The notes under the pieces: model-generated
Databases searched by the model: none
What the model saw: only the letters and a program-made list of their open reading frames with translations
What the model was told of the DNA's origin: nothing
Part shown: positions 16,610-25,372 of the stretch, piece after piece
Position numbering within the stretch: the first letter of the stretch is position 1
How the letters are laid out: every line of letters begins with the position of its first letter
Made by a program: the position numbers and the translations under genes
Assembly: GCA_023461275.1 (NCBI GenBank)
Contig: JAEYMI010000043.1
Coordinates: forward strand, 108,316 to 172,315
DNA from: Actinomycetes bacterium
Lineage (GTDB): Bacteria; Actinomycetota; Actinomycetes; Mycobacteriales; Mycobacteriaceae
Direction of reading: 5' to 3'
DNA: 64,000 nt

Positions 16610-17478
16610 GCACCGCACTGCTCGCCGCCGACATCAAGGTCAGCGACTTCTGGGATTTCTCGGTCACCGCAGAGCTCCTCACCCGTGACTTCGTGCTGCA
16701 GGCGCTGGCCGCGATGGTGCTGCTCGGCCTGCTCGGCGGCGTGCTCGGCCCGCTGATCGTGGCGCGACAGATGTCCTTCGCGGTGCATGGCGTCAGCGAG
16801 CTGTCGGTGACCGGTGCCGCCGGCGCACTCCTGCTCGGCGTGAGCGTCAACGTCGGCGGTGTGGTCGGCGCGGTCATCGCGGCTGCCGTCTTCGGATACC
16901 TGGGAAACCGTGCGCGCGAACGTGATTCGGTGATCGGCGTGGTGATGGCGTTCGGCCTGGGCCTTTATGTGCTGTTCATCGCGCTCTACGGCCGGATCGG
17001 TACCGGATTCGCGTTGCTCACCGGGCAGGTGGTCAGCGTCGGCGTCGGTGGCCTCACCGCGATCGGCATCACCACCGTGGTGGTGCTGGTGGTGATGGCG
17101 TTCATCTATCGGCCGCTGTTGTTCGCATCGGTGGATCCGCGTGTGGCACAAGCACATGGCGTTCCGCTGCGGACCCTGTCGGTGGTGTTCGCCATCCTGA
17201 TGGGTCTGGCGTGCGCACAGGGCGTGCAGATCATCGGGGCACTGCTGGTGATGTCGCTGATGATCACTCCGGCGGCCGCGGCGGCCCGCCTGACGTCGAG
17301 TCCCGCGCGGACGGTGGTGCTGGCGATCGTGTTCGCGGAGGTGGCCGCGGTCGGCGGTCTGGTGTTGTCGCTGGCACCGTCGCTGCCGGTGTCGGTGTTC
17401 GTCACCACGATCTCGTTCCTGATCTACCTCGTCTGCCGGTTCGTCGGCCGACGACGCCTGGGCCGCACGCCGGCCTGA
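16606..17478 (+). CDS. znuB: Zinc ABC transporter permease (ZnuB-like)
   Basis: Membrane channel subunit of the zinc importer, ABC-3 family. From GTG 16606 (GTGA overlap with the ATPase gene) it has 290 residues and about eight helices, including LLGLLGGVLGPLIVARQMSF, the coupling-helix region AVHGVSELSVTGAAGALLLG with the family-typical H-G-x-S-E-L-S, and SLMITPAAAAARLT in the second half. The longer reading from 16570 would add an Arg-rich leader inside znuC and is disfavoured. It ends 27 bp before the convergent DUF2599 gene. Confidence 0.92.
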   Translation: MSTALLAADIKVSDFWDFSVTAELLTRDFVLQALAAMVLLGLLGGVLGPLIVARQMSFAVHGVSELSVTGAAGALLLGVSVNVGGVVGAVIAAAVFGYLGNRARERDSVIGVVMAFGLGLYVLFIALYGRIGTGFALLTGQVVSVGVGGLTAIGITTVVVLVVMAFIYRPLLFASVDPRVAQAHGVPLRTLSVVFAILMGLACAQGVQIIGALLVMSLMITPAAAAARLTSSPARTVVLAIVFAEVAAVGGLVLSLAPSLPVSVFVTTISFLIYLVCRFVGRRRLGRTPA

Positions 17479-17505
17479 CCGCACTGGGCAGGTACTTCGC
17501 GGCCG

Positions 17506-18018
17506 CTACTCCTCCGGTGCACCCGGATTGCAGCGGGTCTCGAACATCACCTGATCGGTGACCACCGGCCGCGACGGCTCGATGTTCCAGCTCGGCTTGT
17601 CCGGCGCGACGGCGCGGGCGAAGTTCCAGTGGCAGTCGAATTGTGCCCGCATACCCGGCGTATCGGCGTCAGGGGCGTCCGCGAGCACCTCTCGCCACGC
17701 CTCGTCGGCGCCCGCCGCGTCGTAGGTCTTGCGACCGTTGGGTGTCGGGTAGATCTGCAGGCTTGCCCCCACCTCGGTCTGCACCCAGGTGACGTGGTCG
17801 ATGTAGGGCGGCGGGTAGGCGTTGGTGGTTGGGGTGGTCGGGATCGACGAGTACTCCCCGCTCGTGGTCGGCGCATCCGGCGAGGTCGTAGTGGCTACCG
17901 CGGTGGTCGTCGGCACCACGGTCGACGGCGGGGCGGCATCGTCGCCGGAGCCGCCACACGCCACCATCGTCGAGGAGACGACGAGCGTGACCGCCACGAG
18001 ACCGCCACGCCTGATCAT
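17506..18018 (-). CDS. DUF2599-containing lipoprotein
   Basis: Predicted lipoprotein of unknown function. Using ATG 18018 it has 170 residues starting MIRRGGLVAVTLVVSSTMVAC with lipobox MVAC; an upstream ATG at 18066 would lengthen the N-region to about 37 residues and is less likely. A Ser/Thr/Ala/Pro linker follows, then the DUF2599 domain with its markers: IDHVTWVQTEVGASLQIYPT, a central WREVL, QFDCHWNFA with the conserved Cys-His-Trp, and a second Cys near the C-terminus (ETRCNPG) probably disulfide-bonded to the first. A 15-bp repeat array lies directly upstream. Confidence 0.75.
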   Translation of the reverse strand: MIRRGGLVAVTLVVSSTMVACGGSGDDAAPPSTVVPTTTAVATTTSPDAPTTSGEYSSIPTTPTTNAYPPPYIDHVTWVQTEVGASLQIYPTPNGRKTYDAAGADEAWREVLADAPDADTPGMRAQFDCHWNFARAVAPDKPSWNIEPSRPVVTDQVMFETRCNPGAPEE

Positions 18019-18070
18019 CGAAGCGTGGCCGACCGACCATCGGGTTCGGTATGGGGCGAAGCGCATCCCA

Positions 18071-18191
18071 GCACCATAGCGTCGTCAACCATGGCGTCGA
18101 GAACTGTGGCGTCGGCAACCATGGCGTCGAGAACCGTGGCGTCGAGAACCCGTGGCGTCGAGGACCGTGGCGTCGACGACCATCACGCCGG
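18071..18191. repeat. Eight-unit 15-bp tandem array between divergent genes
   Basis: Units of about CAACCATGGCGTCGA follow each other from 18071 to 18191. The period is 15 bp, with one 16-bp unit at 18146-18161; the inner six units are close copies and the outer two are degraded. It lies between the DUF2599 gene and the hydrolase gene. It has no spacers and so is not a CRISPR array. It could be an operator array or simply a slippage product. Confidence 0.85.
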
Positions 18192-18262
18192 AGTCCGCGA
18201 CGTTGTGGATTCTTGTCCGGACCGTTTCCCACCGACCGCGCGAACTTTGGAACGATGGCCAC

Positions 18263-19177
18263 ATGTCGTTCGTAGCCCTGCCGCGCCGAAGCCGTGCGGA
18301 ACGGGCCCAATCAGAGGTCACCCGGGCAGAAGCCACCCGGGCGGACGTCTCCAGAGCTGAGTCGCCCCGCCCGGTGGCCACGTCGGGTTTCATCGGCCGC
18401 GAGGTGAACGGGGGCGTGTACGTCGACGTCGATGGCGCACCCATCTGGCAGTACGTCGCCGGTGAGCCCAGCGGGGCTGCGACGGTGCTGGTGCACGGGT
18501 TGTACGGTTCCGCGGCCAACTGGGCCGCGCAGGTCGGCGACTTCGTCGACTCCGGGCTGCGCGTCTTCCTACCTGAACGAACCGGCCACGGTCATTCCCC
18601 CGACGATGACGCGCCCTTCTCCTACGACGCCGCGGCGACGCAGGTCATCCGCTATCTCGAGACGATCGTCACCACGCCGGCGCATCTGATCGGGTGGAGT
18701 GACAGCGCAGCGATCGTCGCGTTGGTGGCCGCCCGGCGACCCGACCTGGTTCACCGGATGATTCTGGTGGGCCAGTACTTCCACGGATACAAGGGATTCC
18801 GGGACGATTTCGTCCTGCGCATAATGGAACGTGATCCTGCCGCGCTGGCGACCTTGCGCCAGGCCTACGCCCGCTTCGCACCGGAGGGTGCCGACCACTT
18901 CGACGTCGTGCTCGACAAATCCCTCGCGATGGTCTGTTCGTACACCGGACTCGACCAGGCCACGCTGGCGACCATCACGACGCCGACCCTGGTGGTGCAC
19001 GGCGATCGTGACGCCATCCGGGCCGAGGCGTCGATCACGCTGGCCGATGCGCTGCCCGCCGGCCGCGTGGCAGTCCTGCCGGGAACGCACATCCTGCCCA
19101 TCGAATCGCCCGAGCTGTTCAATCCGCTCGTGTTGTCGTTCCTGGCCGCGGACCCGCCCGCGCACTGGCGACCGTAA
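18263..19177 (+). CDS. Alpha/beta hydrolase
   Basis: Soluble serine hydrolase of unknown substrate, 304 residues from ATG 18263. The first ~40 residues are Arg/Ala/Glu-rich and probably disordered (a doubled EVTRAEATRADVSRAE pattern). The core then shows the oxyanion HGLYGSAANW (79-88), LPERTGHGHS, the nucleophile elbow GWSDSAA (Ser146, with Ser instead of Gly after it), LVVHGDRDAI for the acidic residue and THILPIESPELF for the catalytic His. A longer ORF from 18152 runs through the 15-bp repeat array and has no ribosome site, so it is rejected. There are no operon partners. Confidence 0.8.
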   Translation: MSFVALPRRSRAERAQSEVTRAEATRADVSRAESPRPVATSGFIGREVNGGVYVDVDGAPIWQYVAGEPSGAATVLVHGLYGSAANWAAQVGDFVDSGLRVFLPERTGHGHSPDDDAPFSYDAAATQVIRYLETIVTTPAHLIGWSDSAAIVALVAARRPDLVHRMILVGQYFHGYKGFRDDFVLRIMERDPAALATLRQAYARFAPEGADHFDVVLDKSLAMVCSYTGLDQATLATITTPTLVVHGDRDAIRAEASITLADALPAGRVAVLPGTHILPIESPELFNPLVLSFLAADPPAHWRP

Positions 19178-19183
19178 CTCGGG

Positions 19184-19217
19184 TTGACCGCGTGACTCAG
19201 TTGACCGCGTGACTCAG
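19184..19217. repeat. 17-bp tandem duplication over the carboxylesterase stop codon
   Basis: TTGACCGCGTGACTCAG occurs exactly at 19184-19200 and 19201-19217, with a diverged third copy from 19218 inside the gene. The right-hand exact copy contains the TGA stop of the esterase. Confidence 0.85.
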
Positions 19218-20761
19218 TTGACCACGTGCACGCGCCGCCAGGCGTCGCGTCGGGCGCCGTCCGGATCGATCTCCACCCGGTCGGGGTCGTCGATGATCAG
19301 CACCGATCGGTCGTCGGAGCGGTAGGCCGGCCAGTCGGCACCGGGCACACCGGTGCGGGCGAACCGCGCCCAGCGCGACTGCACGTCGTCGGTGACCCGG
19401 GCCGTCGACGACCAGTCGGCGATCGCCAGGCCCGCCCCGAGCGGTGCCCGGAACGCGCCGAACACCGCGAACAACTCGGTCCCATGGGTGGCGCCGAGAC
19501 CACTCCACGCCAGCATGCGAGTGCGAAAGTCGTAGCGGTACACATACGTTGGCGCGACGGCGGCGTGTCCGTCGGCAAAGGCCGACATCGGTGCCCAGAA
19601 GACCGAATCGCCGACCAACTGCATTCGGTCACGGCTTCCGTCGTCGTAGAGGGCGACGAGGTCGTTGCGGATCTGGTCGTCGTCGACGCGCAGCAAGGTG
19701 CGTTCGGCGTCGGGCAATACGTTCCAGAACTTGGAAAAGAGCTGTCCCTCATCATGATTGGTGCCGATGATCAACGGCACCGGGTGCGTTTTGCCGTTGA
19801 GGGCGGTCATCAGCGGCGATTGTGGCAGGAATTCGCCGTCGACGACGGGCCCGAACGGGACCGGATCGCCGCTCTCGCTGAGTTGGGCGAACTTCATCAG
19901 CCGGTTGCCCGCGGCGTGAAGTTCCCGCGCCGGCGCGGACAGCAAGCGCTGCGCCTCCTCCGGCGAGATCGGCTCCTCGTCGCGTTCCCACGTCGTGGCT
20001 CGTCGGCTGGGGTCACGCAGTTGTCGGAGAAATTCGTCGGCGTAGATACGGCCGGAGTCAGGCTCGAGGGCCAGTTCACAGGCCGGGCTCTCGGCGATGG
20101 CGCGCACGAACAGCCCCTTGGCCGACGGGATGCTCAGCAATGCGGTGACCGCGGAGCCGCCGGCGCTCTCGCCGAAGATCGTGACGTTGCCGGGGTCGCC
20201 GCCGAAGGCCTCGATGTTGCGCTGCACCCACTGCAGCGCCGCGATGTGGTCTTTGGCGCCCACGTTGACGTCGAGCTGCCAGTCGTCGGTGGCGTAGTCG
20301 CGCAGGTCGAGGAAGCCGAACGGCCCGAAGCGGTACTGCACGGTGACGACGATGATGTTCTGGTCGCGCGCGAGGAACGAGGCGTCGTACAACGGTGTGG
20401 CGGCCGTGCCGAGAATGTAGGCGCCACCGTGGATGAACACCATGACCGGGCGTGGCGTCGACGACGGGGTGTCGGGGGCGAAGACGTTGAGGGTCAGGCA
20501 GTCCTCGCCCATCGGCGCGAACTTGCCGGGCGCCACCGCGGTGAACCGTTTGTCCTGGATGGCGGCCTTGCCGAACCGGGTGCAGTCGCGCACCCCCGGC
20601 CACGGCTGCACCGGACGCGGGTCGGCGAATCGGTCTTTGCCGACCGGCGGCGCGGCGAACGGAATCCCGCGCCAGCTGATCGATCCGCGTCGGAGCCGCT
20701 TGCCAGGAGCACCCTCGACGACGCCATCGGCGGTTGTCACCTTGCTGTCGACCGTTGTCAT
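19214..20761 (-). CDS. Type-B carboxylesterase
   Basis: Serine esterase of the carboxylesterase/para-nitrobenzyl-esterase family, cytosolic (no signal peptide), about 515 residues from ATG 20761; ATG 20773 or 20806 would add 4 or 15 residues. Seen: the conserved N-terminal block WRGIPFAAPPVGKDRF, oxyanion FIHGGAYILGTA, nucleophile elbow FGESAGGSAV, acidic residue in GTNHDEGQLFSKFW and the catalytic His in GATHGTELFAVFG. The family acts on carboxylic esters; the physiological substrate is unknown. It is monocistronic, with repeat elements on its 5' side and a stop-codon duplication on its 3' side. Confidence 0.92.
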   Translation of the reverse strand: MTTVDSKVTTADGVVEGAPGKRLRRGSISWRGIPFAAPPVGKDRFADPRPVQPWPGVRDCTRFGKAAIQDKRFTAVAPGKFAPMGEDCLTLNVFAPDTPSSTPRPVMVFIHGGAYILGTAATPLYDASFLARDQNIIVVTVQYRFGPFGFLDLRDYATDDWQLDVNVGAKDHIAALQWVQRNIEAFGGDPGNVTIFGESAGGSAVTALLSIPSAKGLFVRAIAESPACELALEPDSGRIYADEFLRQLRDPSRRATTWERDEEPISPEEAQRLLSAPARELHAAGNRLMKFAQLSESGDPVPFGPVVDGEFLPQSPLMTALNGKTHPVPLIIGTNHDEGQLFSKFWNVLPDAERTLLRVDDDQIRNDLVALYDDGSRDRMQLVGDSVFWAPMSAFADGHAAVAPTYVYRYDFRTRMLAWSGLGATHGTELFAVFGAFRAPLGAGLAIADWSSTARVTDDVQSRWARFARTGVPGADWPAYRSDDRSVLIIDDPDRVEIDPDGARRDAWRRVHVVN

Positions 20762-20813
20762 GGTTGCCACCATAGCCGGGCGCCTCGCGTCACCCGATCG
20801 GTGCACATCGTCG

Positions 20814-20890
20814 CGGGAAATGCGCCCCGCAGCGGGCCACCATGGCCACTACGTCAACCACACCCCGCTCACGGGCGGTTCTCCTACCGC
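20814..20890. repeat. 76-bp dispersed element, copy A
   Basis: Begins GGGAAATGCGCCCCGCAGCG and ends in a GGGCGGTT...CC arm that partly complements the start. It shares about 60 of 76 positions by eye with copy B 19 bp away, including GCAGCGGGCCACCA and ACGTCAACCACACCCCGC. It lies upstream of the esterase start and downstream of rlmB. Confidence 0.8.
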
Positions 20891-20908
20891 AAACCAGCCC
20901 TTCACCAC

Positions 20909-20983
20909 AGGAAAAGCGCCCCGCAGCGGGCCACCAACGCCACCACGTCAACCACACCCCGCCCACGGGCGGATTTCCCACCG
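20909..20983. repeat. 76-bp dispersed element, copy B
   Basis: Same element as copy A: starts AGGAAAAGCGCCCCGCAGCG and ends GGGCGGATTTCCCACC, so the ends GGAAAnnCGCCC and GGGCGnATTTCC are inverted repeats. It ends 14 bp from the rlmB stop and could fold as a terminator-like stem. Confidence 0.8.
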
Positions 20984-20996
20984 CCCGTGCCAGCCG

Positions 20997-21950
20997 CTAG
21001 CCGACGCGGCGCTGCCGGGCGAACTCGGCGAGCACCACGCCTGCGGCGACCGAGGCGTTCAGGCTCTCGACGTCGCCGGCCATCGGGATCGACAGGATCG
21101 AGTCGCAGGTCTCGCGGACCAGCCGCGACAAACCCTTGCCCTCCGATCCGACGATGACCACCGTCGGGCCGGTGCCGTCGTAGTCGTCGAGGGTGACGTC
21201 GCCGTCGGCGTCCAAGCCCACCAGCTGCGTACCGTTGGCGGCCCAATCCTTCAGTGTGCGAGTCAGATTGGGCGCCTGCGCGACGGGCAACCGGGCGGCG
21301 GCGCCGGCGCTGGTGCGCCACGCGACCGCGGTGACACTCGCACTACGACGCTGCGGGATCAGCACGCCGTGCCCGCCGAAGGCGGCGACCGAGCGGATCA
21401 CCGCGCCGAGGTTGCGGGGGTCGGTGATGTTGTCGAGCGCGACGAGCAGAGGCGGTGTGCCGCTGTTGATCGCATCTTTCATCACGTCGTCGGGGTGCGC
21501 GTACTCGAACTCCGGCACCTGCAGGGCGACGCCCTGATGTAACCCGTTGGTGGACAGTCGATCCAGCTCACCCTTGCCCACCTCGAGGATGGCGATCCCG
21601 GCATCCGCGGCCAGCGCCACCGATTCGGCGACGCGGTCGTCGGGTTCGGAGTTGGTCGCGACATACAACGCGGTCGCGGGTACTCCGGCACGCAGGCATT
21701 CCAGCACCGGGTTACGCCCGACGACGTGCTCGGGCCCGTCGTCTTTCCGGCGCTGCGGCCCGCGGCCGGCGGGCGTCTTCGCGGCGGCCTTGGCCCGCTT
21801 GTGCGCGGGATGGTAGGGCCGGTCGACGGCCTTGGGCGTAGCTCCCCGACCTTCCAGGCCGCGTCGACGCTGACCGCCGGACCCGACGACCTGCCCCTTC
21901 TTGCTGCCGGTTTTGCGCACTGCGCCTTTACGTTTCGAGTTTCCCGCCAT
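20997..21950 (-). CDS. rlmB: 23S rRNA (guanosine-2'-O)-methyltransferase, TrmH/SpoU family
   Basis: SPOUT-class methyltransferase that probably methylates 23S rRNA G2251. From ATG 21950 it has 317 residues; the longer start at 21974 is inside cysS. The N-terminal ~70 residues are very basic and Gly-rich ([14 protein letters not shown]), probably for RNA contact. A substrate-binding L30e-like domain follows ([18 protein letters not shown]), then the knotted domain with motif 1 [20 protein letters not shown], motif 2 [15 protein letters not shown] and motif 3 [20 protein letters not shown]. Its start overlaps the cysS stop (TGATG), so it is coupled to cysS as in M. tuberculosis (Rv3579c-Rv3580c). 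Confidence 0.95.
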   Translation of the reverse strand: MAGNSKRKGAVRKTGSKKGQVVGSGGQRRRGLEGRGATPKAVDRPYHPAHKRAKAAAKTPAGRGPQRRKDDGPEHVVGRNPVLECLRAGVPATALYVATNSEPDDRVAESVALAADAGIAILEVGKGELDRLSTNGLHQGVALQVPEFEYAHPDDVMKDAINSGTPPLLVALDNITDPRNLGAVIRSVAAFGGHGVLIPQRRSASVTAVAWRTSAGAAARLPVAQAPNLTRTLKDWAANGTQLVGLDADGDVTLDDYDGTGPTVVIVGSEGKGLSRLVRETCDSILSIPMAGDVESLNASVAAGVVLAEFARQRRVG

Positions 21951-23350
21951 CAGGAGATTCCCTTCAAGGTCCACTGTGCGCCGTCGGGGGTATCGGTGAC
22001 CTCGACGCCGGCCTCGGCGAGGCGGTCGCGCACCGCGTCCGCGGTCGCCCAGTCCTTGTCCGTGCGCGCCTGCGCCCGGCGCGCCAGCTCCGCGCGCACC
22101 AAAACGTCGAGCGCATCCGTTGCCGCGGAATCCTCACCGGCATCGGCCCACCGCGCGTCGAGTGGGTCCACGCCGAGGATTCCCATCATGGCGCGCACCG
22201 ACCGGGCCGCGGCCATCGCGGCCTCCGGATCGCCGGATTCCAGCGCCGTATTTCCTTGGCGCACAACGTTATGCACCACGGCGAGCGCGGCCGGGACGGC
22301 CAGGTCGTCGTCGAGTGCAGCTGCGAACTCCTCATGCACCTCACCGACGCCGATCTCGCCGACGCGAGCGGCCACACGCTGCAGGAAGGACTCAACCCGA
22401 CGATAGCCGGCGGCCGCCTCGGTCAGTGCGCCCTCGGAGTATTCGAGCATCGACCGGTAATGCGCACTGCCCAGGTAATAACGCAGCTCGGCAGCCCGAA
22501 CCCGTTGCAGCATGGCCGGAATGGCCACCACGTTGCCAAGCGATTTACTCATCTTCTCGCCACCCATGGTGACCCAGCCGTTGTGTAACCAGTACCGCGC
22601 GAACGGATCTCCGGCGCCGTGCGCCTGAGCGATCTCGTTCTCGTGGTGCGGGAAGATCAAATCCATTCCACCGCAATGGATGTCGAACTCGGGACCGAGC
22701 AGCGAGGTGGCCATCGCCGAGCACTCCAGGTGCCAGCCGGGACGTCCGGGACCCCACGGCGTCGGCCACGACGGCTCACCCGGCTTGGCCGCCTTCCACA
22801 GCGTGAAGTCCTCCGGGTTGCGTTTGCCGGTGCCGGCACTCTCGCCCTGATGCATGTCGTCGGGCTTCTGCCGCGACAGCGACCCGTAGTCGGGCAGGCT
22901 GCGGACGTCGAAGTAGACGTTGCCGTCGGAGACGTAGCCGTGGCCACGCTCGATGATCCGCTCCATGTACTCGACCATCTGCGTGACGAACCCGGTGGCC
23001 CGCGGCTCTCCCGACGGCGGCAGCACCCCGAGCGAGTCGTAGGCGTTGGAGAATTCGCGCTCGTGCGTGGCGGCCCACTCCCACCAGGGCCGGCCGGCGT
23101 CGGCGGCCTTGCGCAGGATCTTGTCGTCGATGTCGGTGACATTGCGGACGAACAGCACGTCGAGGCCGGCGTGGGTGAGCCAGCGACGCAGCACGTCGAA
23201 GGCGATGCCACTGCGCACGTGACCGATATGCGGAACTCCCTGCACCGTCGCGCCACAGAGATAGATCGACGCCTGGCCATCGAGGCGCGGGACGAAATCG
23301 CGCACCTCTCGAGCAGCGGTGTCATACAGGCGCAAGGTCACGACGTGCAA
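21950..23350 (-). CDS. cysS: Cysteinyl-tRNA synthetase
   Basis: Charges tRNA-Cys. It has 466 residues, the usual bacterial length, and class-I motifs: [17 protein letters not shown] (HIGH, about 39-55) and [11 protein letters not shown] (KMSKS, about 262-272). The zinc ligands around CGATVQG, ECSAMA and the His in [16 protein letters not shown] are present. The C-terminal anticodon-binding domain with [19 protein letters not shown] rules out the shorter mycothiol ligase MshC. It is downstream of ispF on the same strand and coupled to rlmB. Confidence 0.96.
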   Translation of the reverse strand: MHVVTLRLYDTAAREVRDFVPRLDGQASIYLCGATVQGVPHIGHVRSGIAFDVLRRWLTHAGLDVLFVRNVTDIDDKILRKAADAGRPWWEWAATHEREFSNAYDSLGVLPPSGEPRATGFVTQMVEYMERIIERGHGYVSDGNVYFDVRSLPDYGSLSRQKPDDMHQGESAGTGKRNPEDFTLWKAAKPGEPSWPTPWGPGRPGWHLECSAMATSLLGPEFDIHCGGMDLIFPHHENEIAQAHGAGDPFARYWLHNGWVTMGGEKMSKSLGNVVAIPAMLQRVRAAELRYYLGSAHYRSMLEYSEGALTEAAAGYRRVESFLQRVAARVGEIGVGEVHEEFAAALDDDLAVPAALAVVHNVVRQGNTALESGDPEAAMAAARSVRAMMGILGVDPLDARWADAGEDSAATDALDVLVRAELARRAQARTDKDWATADAVRDRLAEAGVEVTDTPDGAQWTLKGIS

Positions 23351-23369
23351 TGTTACCGGCAGCGGGCGT

Positions 23370-23412
23370 TCAGGCGAGCATCGGTTCGGGTGAGCAGGCC
23401 CTCAGGCGAGCA
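23370..23412. repeat. 16-bp periodic repeat over the ispF stop codon
   Basis: TCAGGCGAGCA at 23370 and 23402, with TCGGGTGAGCA at 23386, gives three copies at an exact 16-bp period. The one at 23402 contains the ispF TGA stop (minus strand). Confidence 0.65.
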
Positions 23413-23860
23413 GTGCCGTCGCGACCGCCGCGACGCCTTCACCGCGGCCGGTCATCCCGAGGCCGTCGGTGGTGGTCGCCGACACCGACACCGGCGCCCC
23501 GAGTGCCTCGCCGAGCACCTGCTGCGCCTCGTCGCGTCGTGGCCCGATCTTGGGCTTGTTGCCGATCACCTGGACCGCGGCGTTGACCACCTCGAAACCG
23601 GCGTCGCGCACCAACTGCGCGACATGGGTGAGCATGGCGACCCCGGAGACGCCCTCCCATTCGGGTTGCCCGGTGCCGAACACCGATCCGACGTCACCGA
23701 GTCCGGCCGCCGAGAGCACCGCATCGCACAGGGCGTGCGCCCCGACGTCACCGTCGGAGTGGCCCTCGCAGCCGGGCGTGTCGGGAAAGTGCAGGCCGAC
23801 CATCCAGCATTGCGCGTCGGCGTCGACCCGGTGCGCATCGCTACCGATGCCGACCCTCAT
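23402..23860 (-). CDS. ispF: 2-C-methyl-D-erythritol 2,4-cyclodiphosphate synthase
   Basis: MEP-pathway enzyme that cyclises CDP-methylerythritol 2-phosphate. It has 152 residues from ATG 23860, which overlaps the ispD stop by 4 bp; the longer ORF from 23941 lies inside ispD. Metal ligands are visible in [10 protein letters not shown] (Asp8, His10) and [17 protein letters not shown]. The C-terminal segment [28 protein letters not shown] is the family-typical T-T-D/E-x-L-G-x-x-G-R motif. Transcribed with ispD and probably carD upstream. Confidence 0.96.
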   Translation of the reverse strand: MRVGIGSDAHRVDADAQCWMVGLHFPDTPGCEGHSDGDVGAHALCDAVLSAAGLGDVGSVFGTGQPEWEGVSGVAMLTHVAQLVRDAGFEVVNAAVQVIGNKPKIGPRRDEAQQVLGEALGAPVSVSATTTDGLGMTGRGEGVAAVATALLA

Positions 23861-24549
23861 GAATTGCCCGTTCCCGAGTTCCCCATGCCAACCGCATGGT
23901 CGCGCTCGGCGATCACGTCGCGCGCGATCCGCAGGTCCCACGGGGTGGTGATCTTGAAAGCCAACGGATCTCCTTCGACGACGCGCACCGGTATCCCGGC
24001 CCGCTCGGCCAGTCCGGCGTCGTCGGTCGCGACGTCCGACGCCGAGGCGTAGACGTCGATCAGTGTCTGACGATCGAATCCCTGGGGTGTTTGCACTGCA
24101 CGCAGGGTGTCGCGGTCGACGGTGCCGGTGACGTTGCCGTCGGCGTCGACGCGTTTGAGGGTGTCGACCACCGGGAGCGCCGGAATCACCGCGCGGGCAC
24201 CGGAGGTCACCGCGTCGATGACTCGTCCGAAGACTGCCGTCGGGGTCAGTGGTCGGGCGGCGTCGTGGACGAGGACCACGTCGGAGTCACCGGCAACCGA
24301 TAACCCGGCGCGTACCGAATCGGTGCGATGCAATCCTCCGGCGACGACCTGCGCGGCGGGTACGAGCCGTCGTGCCTCGTCGCGCAGTTCGTCGGGAACG
24401 ACGACCACCACCGACGTGATTCCGGCGTCGAGAACGCCGCGGACGCACCGCTCGAGAATGGTGATGCCGCCCAGTCCGACGAAGGCCTTGGGGATCGGTT
24501 CGCCGAGGCGAGTCCCCGACCCGGCGGCCGGGATGATGACGGTTGTCAT
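23857..24549 (-). CDS. ispD: 2-C-methyl-D-erythritol 4-phosphate cytidylyltransferase
   Basis: Transfers CMP to MEP, third step of isoprenoid synthesis. 230 residues. N-terminal nucleotide-binding signature [20 protein letters not shown] with the catalytic Arg and Lys, [11 protein letters not shown] (about 95-105) containing the metal-binding Asp, and [12 protein letters not shown] near 150. The C-terminal ~10 residues (MGNSGTGNS) are low complexity. Overlaps ispF by 4 bp; 15 bp downstream of carD. The carD-ispD-ispF-cysS-rlmB order equals Rv3583c-Rv3579c. Confidence 0.96.
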   Translation of the reverse strand: MTTVIIPAAGSGTRLGEPIPKAFVGLGGITILERCVRGVLDAGITSVVVVVPDELRDEARRLVPAAQVVAGGLHRTDSVRAGLSVAGDSDVVLVHDAARPLTPTAVFGRVIDAVTSGARAVIPALPVVDTLKRVDADGNVTGTVDRDTLRAVQTPQGFDRQTLIDVYASASDVATDDAGLAERAGIPVRVVEGDPLAFKITTPWDLRIARDVIAERDHAVGMGNSGTGNS

Positions 24550-24564
24550 CGTGAGCGCGTCAGC

Positions 24565-25053
24565 TCAGGAAGCCGCGGCGAGAACCTCGTCGAGAATGCT
24601 GGTGGCCTTCTCGTCGTCGGTGTTCTGGGCCAGCGACAGCTCGTCGACGAGGACGCGACGAGCGCGTGTCAGCATGCGCTTCTCGCCTGCCGACAGGCCG
24701 CGGTCCTGCTCACGACGCCACAGGTCACGCACGATCTCGGCAACCTTGATGATGTCGCCGGAGATCAGCTTCTCCTGGTTGGCCTTGAAGCGACGAGCCC
24801 AGTTGGTGGGTTCCTCGGTGTGCGGAGCGCGCAGAACCTCGAAGACTTTGCCGAGTCCCTCTTCCCCGACGACGTCGCGAACGCCGACGTACTCCAGCTT
24901 GGTGGAGGGAATCTGGACGGTCATGTCACCGTCGGCCACCTTGAGGACCAGATACTCGATCTGCTCGCCTTTGATGGTGCGTGTGACGATGTCTTCAACA
25001 CGAGCAGCACCGTGATGGGGATAGACAACGGTGTCGCCAACTTTGAAATTCAA
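24565..25053 (-). CDS. carD: CarD family RNA polymerase-binding transcription regulator
   Basis: Essential actinobacterial factor that binds the RNA polymerase beta subunit and stabilises the promoter open complex, notably at rRNA promoters. It has 162 residues, as in mycobacteria. The N-terminal Tudor-like interaction domain ([20 protein letters not shown], then [15 protein letters not shown]) is followed by a helical DNA-binding domain with the conserved Trp in [13 protein letters not shown] (minor-groove wedge) and a leucine-rich C-terminus ([20 protein letters not shown]). The promoter lies in the 319-bp region to lpqE. Confidence 0.97.
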   Translation of the reverse strand: MNFKVGDTVVYPHHGAARVEDIVTRTIKGEQIEYLVLKVADGDMTVQIPSTKLEYVGVRDVVGEEGLGKVFEVLRAPHTEEPTNWARRFKANQEKLISGDIIKVAEIVRDLWRREQDRGLSAGEKRMLTRARRVLVDELSLAQNTDDEKATSILDEVLAAAS

Positions 25054-25372
25054 TGTTCCGTGCCCCTTTCGAGTAGGCCCAGTCTAGCACGGGCGTCCGA
25101 GAGACCCCAGACAACGGTGCAGGTCAACGCCCTGAACCCCAGTTGCGCACGGCAAAGGTCCGGCAATTGCGCCAGCGCCATACCAGCATGGTCAACAACC
25201 TCGCAACCCACCCCTCCACAGCGCTGGCAGCCGCCGCGCGTCGGGTCCGATTCCGGGCCTGAAGACACCAATCCGGCACCCTGCCGGGATTTTGCTGAGC
25301 GCGCCCACTACGCTGCGTAGTGCAGGGTTTCGATGGCTGCGACGAAGACCTTTGATGACCTGGGAGGAACGG
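25054..25372. promoter_or_regulatory. carD / lpqE divergent regulatory region with two palindromes
   Basis: 319 bp without a supported gene. Two perfect inverted repeats lie on the lpqE side: CCGGCA-CCC-TGCCGG (25273-25287) and CACTACGC-T-GCGTAGTG (25306-25322). The second, about 50 bp upstream of the lpqE start, is a good operator candidate. The strong SD GGGAGGAAC at 25362-25370 sets the lpqE start. Confidence 0.5.

Noticed and set aside
18071..18191. CRISPR array
   Set aside because: Repeats are directly adjacent, 15 bp, with no unique spacers, and no cas gene is present.
20433..21542. Plus-strand reading frame across the 76-bp repeats
   Set aside because: It is antisense to the carboxylesterase and rlmB and runs through repeat DNA; no domain or start signal supports it.
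21950..23350. MshC (mycothiol ligase)
   Set aside because: Both share HIGH/KMSKS motifs, but length (466) and the C-terminal anticodon-binding domain plus synteny with ispF/rlmB identify CysS.
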